From assembly GCA_022495005.1 (NCBI GenBank), contig JAGYXB010000372.1, positions 310,001-374,000 on the forward strand: a stretch of DNA of 64,000 bases. The letters are read 5' to 3'. This document shows, in pieces, positions 47,835 to 58,700 of the stretch (position 1 is its first letter; each line of letters begins with the position of its first letter). The position numbers were made by a program, and so were the translations under genes. The notes under the pieces are model-generated. The model searched no databases, had not been told where the DNA came from, and saw only the letters and a list, made by a program, of their open reading frames with translations. The DNA is from Rhyacophila brunnea. Taxonomy: Eukaryota; Arthropoda; Insecta; Trichoptera; Rhyacophilidae.

Positions 47835-50540
47835 CCCGGCGCCCGCTTCTGTCACGAAAGTAGTACGCGAAATTGCGCAAAACCACGGGGCTACAGCGCT
47901 TCTGTCGCCAATGTTGTACGCAAAAATGCGCCGGTCGATTATGTAGAATATACATGACGCATGATTTTGAAATCTCTACCATAATTTGCCTTATTTCATT
48001 ACCAACGGTGACATATATATAATATTGTCAAATAAATTATGTTACAGTACTAAAACTTCGATGTTTGACATGCCTTCGACAGGCCGTCAATCTACGCTCA
48101 TTTAATTTTGGCTTGAAACATCGCGCCACTTTACTGCGTTTGCGCAGTATGCGTAATATCACTGTTGTGAGAGGACTGTGCAAGGAATCGCTCTTGTCGT
48201 TTTTCCGTACAAAATATTACGTATTTTACGCGATCTATTGTATTGTGTGAATACTATTATAATATTTATAAATATTTTGTCTGTGTTATTGTTTATGTGT
48301 TTTTAACTATTCCATTCATGTGTATTAAACTGTTATAAGGTGTTTTGACTATATTTTTTTGGACTATTTTACCTTTGTTATCGTGTGAGTGTTTGGTTGA
48401 AAACTTTTTTCAAACTTCAATATGGCTGGTTTAAGTGAGGAATTGGACTCCGATTACGAAATATCTGAAGAAGAATTGGAACCATCTGACCTCAGTGATG
48501 TAGATATATCAGAAGAGCCAATTGAACACTTGAGAACATGGACATCCGGACCCCATGTCCCGATCGTGTATGAGTTTGATGATTTTCAATCCGGCATAGC
48601 AAACAGCGATTTGACTGAGACTTCGCCTGAGTGTCTTTTTTTTGAACATTTTTTAAACCGTGATATAATGTTGAAGGTAGTCCAACAAACAAACATTTTT
48701 TTTCACTATCAATATAATACTCAAGAACTTGGACCAAAATCACGTTCTCATAATTGGATCGATACAACTGTATCAGAATTATATGCATTTTTTGCGGTGT
48801 CAATGCTCATGACACGAAACAAACATTTGTCACTAGAAGAACACTGGAGTACGGATTGTTTTTAAGTGCACCCATTTTCGGTCAGACAATGCCTAGAGAC
48901 CGATATGAGTTATTGCTCCAAATGCTCCATTTTTCCGATCCAACAAGTGTTACCTCAGATAGACTAAATAAAATTAGGTTACTTTTAGAGCATACACGCA
49001 AAATTTTCAAAGACACGATGATTCCGCATCAAAATCTCTGTATCGATGAGAGCATTATTGTTTTTAAAGGGAGACTTATTTTTAAACAATTTATTCCATC
49101 GAAGCGTCATCGTTTCGGTATCAAAATGTTCGTGCTGTGTGACGTTATGACGGGTTATATTTTAGATTTTATTATTTATTGTGGTGACGGGACAGACATA
49201 GTGGATAGCCAAAATTTTGGAATTTCCGGAGCTGTTGTGACAACGCTGCTGACCGAGTATCTGGGCAAAGGGCATTCGTTGTGGTGCGATAACTGGTACA
49301 CCGGTCCACAGTTATTCAAACACCTCCATGAAAATAAAACCAATGCTTGTGGGACTGTACGTAAGAATCGCAAAGAAATGCCATGCTTCAAAAAGCTGAA
49401 AAAGGGGGAGACAGAGGCAAAGTCAAAAAGCCCACTGTTGGCTCTCAAATGGTGTGACAGAAGAGATGTCCACATGCTTACAACCATGCACGATGACTCC
49501 TTCGGTCCAACCGGTAAAACTAATTTTAGAACCGGAGAACCCATTATGAAGCCAAAGTGCATCTTAGAGTATAATAAAAATATGGGGACTGTCGACAAGG
49601 CCGACATGATGCTCAGCAGCTTGTCGTGCATGAGGAAATCTGTGAAATGGTACAAAAAAGTAGCATTTCACATGATTGACCTCTATTTATTAAATTCATT
49701 CTATATGTATAAATCTGTTACTGGTAGTAAAAAAAACTTTAGGAGAATTTCAGTTAGTCGTGATAAAACAATTAGTTGCTAAGTACGCTGTGAAAATCAC
49801 GAAAACTCCACAACCCAGACCATCGACTAGTGAAAATCCATTGAGGTTGTTACCTAGAACTTTAACAGATCATTTGCCGGAACACATTCCGCCCACGGCA
49901 AATAATAAAAAGCCCAGAAGACGCTGTCATGTGTGCGGAAATTCAAAAATTAATAAAAAAAAAACATCTCTATCTAGATATATGTGTTGTATTTGCAATG
50001 TGGCTTTATGTCTCAGTCCGTGTTATAAAATCTACCACTCTTCAAAACAATTTTAAATGTGAAAAGTAAAAATAAATATGTAACTCAGTAATAATATTTA
50101 ATAGCTGTTTAAGTGTCTGCCTAAAAGTTTGTTTAGTCTAAAATTATTGTGCTATATTTACGACCCTACTCAGGGAAAAAACATTATGTGTGATTTTATT
50201 ACCATTTGTGAAGTGTTTCTATACTGCGTCAAGCACGAGCGTGACGAATAACAAAATACAAGCCTTGCAGTGCTCCATATACATAAAACAAAATGGCGGA
50301 AATCTTCTAAATGGTGAGTCTTTGTATAGAATTAATTTCTTCGGATATTTTTGACATTATGACTGATTTATTACGGTTGTTTAATGTTGTAAAATAATCT
50401 GAACATGTCTAGGCGCCTAAAGAGCCATAAAACTCATTTTTTATTACCATTTTTATTATGAAACACAGAAGTTAAATTAAACAAAAACCGTCACCGCGGA
50501 GAGTGAATTCGTCATACTACAATAGCCCGCGAGTGCCAGG
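47835..50540 (+). mobile_element. piggyBac-like DNA transposon, nearly intact
   Basis: TTAA target duplications at 47831-47834 and 50541-50544. Ends CCCGGCGCCCGC at the left and (complement) CCTGGCACTCGCGGGC at the right share CCYGGC. 2706 bp, the size of autonomous piggyBac elements. A subterminal repeat lies inside the left end: CGCTTCTGTCACGAAAGTAG, and ~52 bp later CGCTTCTGTCGCCAATGTTG, both followed by a TACGC-AA-TGCGC block. Carries one transposase gene interrupted by two frameshifts. Confidence 0.9.
48422..50056 (+). pseudogene. piggyBac-type transposase with two frameshifts
   Basis: Three frames in series: 48422-48865, one continuing from about 48860 to 49782, and the tail to 50056. 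The N-terminus is acidic (DSDYEISEEELEPSD). The catalytic DDD residues sit in LCIDESIIVFKGR, LWCDNWYTG and GTVDKADMM, all present. The C-terminus is a Cys-rich domain (CHVCGNS...CCICNVALCLSPCYKIYH), typical of piggyBac transposases for end binding. The first shift is in a T run at 48858-48862 (LEEHWSTD to LSAPIFG). The second is in an A run near 49731-49738, before FQLVVIKQLV. Otherwise no stop or large gap: a recent inactivation or sequencing errors. The element cuts and pastes at TTAA. Confidence 0.9.
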
Positions 50541-50544
50541 TTAA

Positions 50545-53189
50545 GGGTAGACAGCATATTATATTACAATGAGGTTCAGAACTGAATAATATTGCCTCTT
50601 GAACTAATCTATCTCATTTGCGGGTGCGTGGCAAAATATAAAACTAGACACCTACATTTTGTGCACTCGCGAGACGTTTATACAAGTTGTGTTTGAAATC
50701 ATAGTTTATAACATTGTCTATATTTAGAATGAGCTATAAAATGTATTTATTGTGCTTCATTGTGTTGTGAAAATGTGACCTTAGATTTTAAAATCATTAG
50801 ATATTAACTTTTTTGAAAATGATATATTATTATAAACACATTTTATAATCTACGTAGTACCTATTTTAAAGTGAATATGGCAGTTTTCTATAATCTTAGC
50901 TAACTTTTTTATATATTCACGAAATGATACGGAATAAGCTGTTCACTTATTAATTTATTTAGCTGTTTCATGCTTCTTTTTTATGTGCTTATGAATTACT
51001 ATCTTTAATTGGCTTGCATGTTACACAAGAGTGAAGTGAAACATTTAGACCAATCTTACACTATAACTGTGAAATGATTCAAGATAATGCTATAGGTACC
51101 TGCCAAGGGCGCGGTTTTAAAGTATACCACATACAGTAGAATATTAATTATCAGGCTTACTGAATGAGTGGCTAATTGAGTTTTTACTTTGCAAAAAAAA
51201 ACCATTTCTCAACCAGATTCTGTGAGGCGCGAAAACATGCAACTCACAAATTTACCACTTGTTTATAATCGAGAAGGATTTCGATTGTTTATTTTGGCTA
51301 TATTAAGAATATAAAATCATTACAAAATATATACTCAAATAATTTGTTTGTAACCAATAAATAAAGTGAAAATGATTATTTTTTTTAAACTTTGTATGTT
51401 CTTGTGTCAGCCAGGTATAGGGACTCTCTCCCAACCTAACCAAAAAAGGTTTAGAATCACTGTTTTAGACGTATCTGAACAAACTTTTTACCAGGATCGG
51501 TTGTTGGATATTGACTAGCCACCGGGTATAAATACACATTGAAAAACCACGTTAAGTCAATTCAAACCCATATGGTAGGTGCATGAATTTTTATTTGAAT
51601 AATAATTTTAGCACAACCACAAGATACCAATAGTAGCTTTTGTTTTTAAAATGATTGTAATGGATAATATTTGAAAATCCTAGCATTAATATATGTATTT
51701 TTTACCCATCTACTGTCTTTTATTTTATTGATTCATGTGAAACTTTTAATACAGATTGTTTATGATAAAGCTTTATAATATGAAAAATAATATTCAATAT
51801 TGTTATTACTTATATGAAGTGCGTGTATAAGAGAACAATAAATATTTCAATATGTAGGTGCAACATGTTCACCTGTTTCGATTTGCAGTTCATACCTACC
51901 TATGCAATATTTAAATTGAACATGCACTACCTACCTATGCAATATTTAAATTGAACATGCACTGTCTGAAATGATCCATAATCCGCTGTCGACTCAAATA
52001 TGAGTATGAACTTTATTCTATAAGTTAAATCATATGAAAAAATCTTGAATCATGTTACGATAAATAAAATAGAGCCTATAATATGTATGTGTTTACACTA
52101 CAGTATATTATAAATTTACCAAAAAGATTAAGTAAAATATCTTAATTTACACTTATTACGCACAAACATTTTTTTTTACAATTTAGTAAGACGTTCGTGG
52201 TTTATAATAAACTGAAGACTTTTCGAAGATTAAAATTAAAGACGCGTATTGAAGCCTACGCTTGTTTCTGTCAAAAGATTACTAAGGCCATGTTTTACTT
52301 TGGATTTTAAATAATGAATCCACAATCTTCAGGAATGGCCGGGTGAACCGAAAGTGTTTGAGAACAAAATAAAAAACAGGAAATATCCATACACAAATAT
52401 ACCTACCTCAATATAAAACACATTCTACCTATATGTATATAAAAATAGTTACCTATTCAATTTATCGAAGGGTACGATTTCATCTAGTTCTACAAAATGC
52501 ATTATTTAAATTAATTATGAAATTTGTCACCTTCGACGGTCATTTATGACTTTCTCGGTGTCGATATTATAATCATTTTTACATGATTAGACCACTCTTC
52601 AGCTGTATCCAATGCTGTCTTTTATTCCACTATTTTTTTAGTATCCTATGAATATTTTATAGCCTCCTTTATATTTCTTCACTAATTCATAATATAATTT
52701 GGGTTTCTGCATAATTTCACTTGCGAATGGAATGTATTGAGTTTATAGCCAATTTTGCATAATCGCTTTTACATGGTGGTGTGGAGGAAGGATTCAATAT
52801 ATTGAGGTAAGAATATTAAATTTGGAATACAAGATATTTCGTGGATAGTGTGGTACATTCGTCATTTCTCTGCGTTCCGAATTACCCCCAGTACCTATAT
52901 CGAAAACTCCCAAAATTTTATGAGTTTAACATGTCAACGAACATAGCTGTCTTCTATTAAAAAAAAAATAGTTTTTTATTCACAAACATATTACTGACTG
53001 TATCTATATTGACAAAATTATTATTCAAATTGTCGCATAATCTGATCAAATGTCGATAAAATCAAATTCGGTAGGTTTTAGATAAAATAAGTTTAACACC
53101 AAAATATACCCTTCCCAATAAAATATCAAACATCTAAATAGAAAGCCGTAATATTCCACCCTGTAAATTTAGAATCCCTGACTTATGTA
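50545..53189. other. gene-free AT-rich DNA
   Basis: No gene or bounded transposon recognised. A 38-bp segment, CTACCTATGCAATATTTAAA then TTGAACATGCAC, is tandemly duplicated at about 51897-51962. Long frames are absent. Confidence 0.5.
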
Positions 53190-53191
53190 TA

Positions 53192-54569
53192 CAGGAGGAC
53201 CTCGACTTTCGCACATAATTGGTTCCTGAAAAGGTGTGCGAATGTTGAATGTTCGAAAGTAGAGGGAAGTAAAAAAAAAAAAATTGTGTGTATTTTGAAA
53301 TATTTATTTATCAAGTAAATATAAGATGTTTAAAAGACATGTTTAAGTGGGGTTTGCGGGTGTTTCCCTTAAAAAGTTATCAAGAGTTAACTCTTTGCCA
53401 CTCTTCTTTTTCTTATTTTAAATAAAATATTTTAAATGGTAAATCATTAACTTTACAATATTGCTTAACTGCTGGCACGAAATGTAAAGTGAACCAATCT
53501 TTTAATATTAACGCAGTAAACCCAGGCTTTTTTATTTGATTACTGTAAGCAATTCTTTATCCTTCCCTTTCAATGCTCTGGGATTTTCTGGTTGATAAAT
53601 TAACATTGGCATCAATTTTAAATCACCAGCCAAGTTTCCACCAAGAAGCAATGTCAATCGGATTTTAGAAGGTTTATGCCCTGGGGCAACTGATTCTTCC
53701 TTAGATAAGAATGTACGACTAGGCATTTTTTCCAAAATAAACCTGTGTCATCTGCATTAAATATTTAGCTAGAGGAATATTCTCCATCTTCAATAATTTT
53801 GGATAATAAGGAAATAAATTCTTTTGCAGCATCTTTATCCGCATCAGCCGATTTTCCAGTGAATTTAATATAAACCAACTGTTACTTGCTTGAAAAATCG
53901 TGTTAGAATCTTCTTTTTCTAGCCTTCCAATCTTTGTACAAACTAAGAGCCTTCGCTTGAATAATTGAAATATTCAGAGGGACATCATTTTGATGTTGGT
54001 CGTCGATCCATGATGAGAAATATTTTTCCATTTCATCCATAACTATGCCGTGTCCTTTAGAAACAACCTTTAAAGATAATATATTTCCACAATTTTGAAC
54101 GTATTCCTTAATTTTATTTTTCAAAATTGAACATATCGTAGTAGACCTGTTTGTATCATACGAACGTCCGATTGAAGCAAAAGATTCACCGCAATCAGAA
54201 CGTCATGTGAAGTTTATAAGTCCTTGATTTCTTTTTGTTCGTATCAACACTGCAGTTTTTCCGTTTCTCACTCATGTTTATAAATTTTTAGGGTGAAATA
54301 TTTCAAATGAAGAAAATTAGCAAAACGCACAACATGACACGCCCGCACGCGCTTCTGCGCAAGCCACCTATCCTAGTTAACTCACAAGCAAAGTGACGGG
54401 TGCGAGCAGGATGCAAGTGACGCAAGAAATGCACTTGCTTGTGAGCGAGCGAGAAGGGGATATCTTAACCCCACGGCCAGCGCGACGTTTTAAAAAAACG
54501 ATTTTTTTTGAAATGTGCGAAATAGCGAATTGTGCGAAAGTCGAACGTTCGTAAGTCGAGGTCCGCCTG
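53192..54569 (-). mobile_element. Tigger/pogo-like DNA transposon, copy 2 (inverted relative to copy 1)
   Basis: CAGGAGGACCTCGACTTTCG at the left, AAGTCGAGGTCCGCCTG at the right, with a TA target duplication on both sides (53190-53191 and 54570-54571). 1378 bp. Same family as 11426-12701 and lacking the same middle of the catalytic domain, so both descend from one deleted, non-autonomous lineage. Confidence 0.9.
53532..54255 (-). pseudogene. Tigger/pogo-like transposase, truncated, copy 2
   Basis: The frame 53735-53532 reads MPSRTFLSKEESVAPGHKPS, then KIRLTLLLGGNLAGDLKLMP and YQPENPRALKGKDKEL. The frame 54124-53903 holds SIIQAKALSLYKDWKA. HTH and catalytic parts are in different frames, and the NVDETG box region (about 53760) is disrupted. 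Dead copy. Confidence 0.8.
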
Positions 54570-54571
54570 TA

Positions 54572-55198
54572 TTACAAACGAATATCACCTAAAAGAATTT
54601 CTGTCGAACGCGTCCCTCTATGAAAGCGATGCTGGGTGAAAGTGCATGTGCTGGCAAGGACACTTACCCCTCTCATTGAATGACTGAGAATAATTTTAAA
54701 TTCTCGACAGTTGAAAAATGGCCTTCAAGAGATGCGCGACCCATGGATAAGAGACGTGACAGATCGCCTTGGGTGCGAACGAAATCAATCAGTTTAATAA
54801 TGGAAATAAGATTGAATGTAATTTAAACAAATATCTAACCGCCAGTGAAAATTGGGTTATAGGTGATATTATAAAGTGGTGTAAAAACAAAACTCAACTT
54901 TGCCTGTATGTCAGAAGAAAGTGTGGTTGTGATTTTTGTGCTTCACTAGAGTTTGATTAACCTGACCGCTGCCAGCCAATTTTTACTAGGTGGACACTTG
55001 TAGGCCAGCTATTTTCGGAATAATATAAATCCTTTAAAAAATATGAAATAGGAACGGAATGATAAATATTTGTGAAAACTTACACATGTTTATTGTGAAT
55101 ATTTTCACACTTAAATGATAAATATTGTTTAGAAAATATACACAGAATGTTTATTCAGAAGTTATGACGTTTACAAGAACCCGCAAGTTAATTCGTCC
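54572..55198. other. intergenic DNA 3' of BRX1
   Basis: No supported feature. The 63-codon plus frame at 54769 (ends RRKCGCDFCASLEFD) has no recognised family. Confidence 0.4.
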
Positions 55199-55206
55199 GT
55201 GGCACG

Positions 55207-55575
55207 CAATGACATATTAATATGGACGACGCATCTGGAAAGAAAAATGACACTCACTTTTTTGTCGGGTCTGCCGAATGGCATAATCTGTTCTAACGCC
55301 ATTACAATAAAGGTGATATTGCTATAAATTCCTGATGCTTTGTGTCGGGTCTGCCGAATGGTTCGGTTCGAACGGGTTCGCTCAAATGATGATTGTCACT
55401 AGAAACACTGTTCTAACGCCATTACAATAAAGGTGATATTGCTATAAATTCCCGATGCGTGATGTCGCATAATGGAAATTGCGTGACGTCTACCTATACA
55501 TGTGCGAATGTCGATATGCGTGAATTTATTTGCTAACTACTGTATTGAGTGAGTCGTCCATTAATAATGTCATTG
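55207..55575. mobile_element. MITE with CAATGAC ends and 8-bp duplication, copy 1
   Basis: CAATGACATATTAATATGGA at the left and CCATTAATAATGTCATTG at the right, flanked by GTGGCACG on both sides (55199-55206 and 55576-55583). The interior has a duplicated segment (GTCGGGTCTGCCGAATGG at 55265 and 55341; GTTCTAACGCCATTACAATA at 55290 and 55410). Just downstream of the BRX1 stop. Confidence 0.83.
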
Positions 55576-55705
55576 GTGGCACGGATCAGGTTAATGATAC
55601 CTCATTTTTATTTTTCATAGATAGAAATATGGAATCACTGGGTAGAAAATAAAACAGAATGTATTCATAAGTTTTTAATGTGTTTAATAAGTTTATTGGA
55701 ATAAT

Positions 55706-58700
55706 TCAATTTTTCTTGGACCTTGGCTTTTTATTACCCTTCAATCTGTTTTTGTTAGAAAACTTCGTCTTTGTTTTAAATTGTTTCCTTTTAATAGAAA
55801 ACTGTTTTTGAGGTTTAGCGGCCTCAACCTTTTTCGGTTTCTTCTGCTTCATCTTCATAAGTTTCGCTGCTTTCTTCGATTTTGCGTCCTCTTCTTCCTG
55901 GGCCTCTCTTTCCATTTTCAAATCCTCTGAAAATAAACAAAATAATAAGATGGTGAGGATAATATTAAAGAATACATTTGTGTGTGTAATGTAAATCAAA
56001 GCCATTGAAGAAAGCGTCTTTTATGTAGAGATTGAACCTAAATATGTATATTGAACTCAATGACATTAATATGGACGAAGCATCTGGAAAAAAAAATGAC
56101 TCACTCTTTTGTCGGGTCTGCCGAATGGCATAATTCATATTTTAATATCAATATCATTCGCTCAAATGAACATTGACACTAGAAACACTGTTTTAACGCC
56201 ATTACAATAAAGGTGATATCGCATAATGGAAATTGCGAAATTTTGTCACGTGAGGTCTACTTATACATGTGCGAATGTCGCTATGTGCGAATTTACTTAC
56301 TAGTCTACTGTGCTGAGTGCGTTGTCCATTAAGTCATTGGACGCTGAAGACGCACCTGGCGCGTAACGATCACGCGGCCGATCGATGTAATTATCATGCA
56401 TTTTATATGTGATAATTAAAAGTAATTATCTACTCAGCAGTCAATGTCATTGATAAAACTGAACTTATTTGTTTATTTATTCTTATTACTTATTTAATGT
56501 GCAGATATTGCTAACATAAACACTGAAACTATAATTTCCTATGAATGGATGGTATAATTATTAATATGAATATATATATTGTTACTTATATTAATGATAT
56601 ATGTTACGCCGAATGTGCAAAATTTACTATTATATGAAATGGGCAAAATTTTGGCAAATTCATGTAATAGTCAAGCCCGTTGCTTTATTCATGAATTAGG
56701 TAAATTATCTGCCGAGTGCGTGAATTCGCCAGGGTATGGAATTCTTAAACTGTCAACATGACAGTAGAAAAATTAAATTTAATACGGATGGTTTTATAAA
56801 TCTGAATGTCCATTTTGAGGCTAGCTAACAAGTGTTAACAAACTATCAAATCATACTATCACAAACAAACAATCGACCATTGCACGACTGATACCCCAAG
56901 TACGAATCAAATCGCGAAAATACCTTTTAATAAAATTCTTCCTTTATCATATAGTTCCAGATTTTTTTTGGGCATAGCAAATGGATATGAATGTCATTGT
57001 TGCATCGATTGGTATATTTTTATATAATCAATGATATTTGACACATTTGGTTTAGTTGCAAAAAACACCACCGTAGCGCTACTATCTAATTTGCCCAATG
57101 CATGAACTAGGCAGAAAACTTACTGCCGAATTCACGTACTCGGCAGATATTTTGCCTAATTCATGAATAAGGCAACGGGCTTGCATTTTTCATGATTTAG
57201 GCAAAATTTTGCCCATTTCATGTAATAGTCAATTTCGCACATTTGGCGTAACGTATATAAGTATAAATAATAAGTTAGATGAATAATCATGTAGATTGTA
57301 GAATAAAAAAAAACACATGTAAATAAACAATGAATGCAAAAACATTAGAATTATTTGTCATGGCTGTTCTAATATAAAAATGCCTTGCATAGTGTTAGAA
57401 GTACAAGTTTTTTATATAATGAATTACTTATTATTTAGAATATTTAGATAAAAAATCAACAACATGTCATACCAAGGTACATTGTAATAAAATGTCAAAA
57501 CGGGGCTCCAAAAAATATTAACAGGCCGACGTAAAGAATATTTATTTTATGGCTACCAATCAACCACACTAACAATGTTGTGTAATCGTCATCAAGAATT
57601 GCAATTATGAAAAGAGTAATGAACATTCATTTTTCTTAGTTAATACACAAAGATTTTAAATGTATTTCTTAGGACTCTTAGGTGATAAATTTTATGTAAA
57701 TGATGTTAACAGCTGGTAGGTACACGATCAGTTGCATCTTAGTGGTACAATTGTAGGACCGCGTTACTAACAGTCGAGTTCATGAGCGGACACAGCAGCC
57801 CTCGATTATTGAAGAAGTCACAAATAGACACTTCACGTGGCTGGGAGATGTGTTACGGATGCCGCCAGAAAGTGGGACACTCCGCACCCTTGTGCGGTGC
57901 TACAAAAACGATTTATGCACTACAGGTTTCACATGGTGGGAGGCGCAAGACGTGGCACGACCTTGTGTTTGCCATATGACTCAATATTGATTTGATTGAG
58001 GCATGTCAGGGTGAAAGTAAGGAATAATTATAAATATAAAAACTTGCTGAAGTCTGATGCTGCAATTTTAAATTAATTTACTGTGAATTCTTAGATGTAC
58101 CAATTGAATATCCCATCTGTGGGAAAACAGGATAAAATAATGATTTACCTTCAATTTCTGCTTTGGCAATATCAGTGGGATCGCCACTGAATATATCCAG
58201 ACTCTGTATCTCGGGGTAAGCAGTAGCTGGTCTGGATGCTTCGTATTCAGCCTTCTGCTGTACTTTGTTTTCATATCTGAACGCAGCTTTCTTCGTAATC
58301 GATTGACGATATCTTGAAGGACTGATGTATTTGCTGTTTTCCCATAATGTAGTGCCTCCAAATGATCCAGAGAATATTTTTACCTATTTGAATAATAAAA
58401 TAAATTAATTTCGAACTTCTTTCTTTATATTAAATATGCATCTTATACCACGTCACATAAATAACGGATATCGTTTCTTTTACATCATACAGTCCATTGA
58501 ATTTGGCTGACTTAGATGGATGGGCATTGGGTTTGGTCAACGTCTGGTTGATTTCATACAAGATGTAGAGGTAATGTCGAATTGGACTTTGGGTATCCAA
58601 ATCTGGAAGGAAGCAGCTTTAGACAGACAGACAGACATGAAGCCCAATTTTTGAAACAAGCTGTATTATAAAATATGAAAACTTGCTTGAAAACGTGAAG

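Noticed and set aside
49176..49655. 159-codon minus ORF
   Set aside because: Antisense of the piggyBac transposase.
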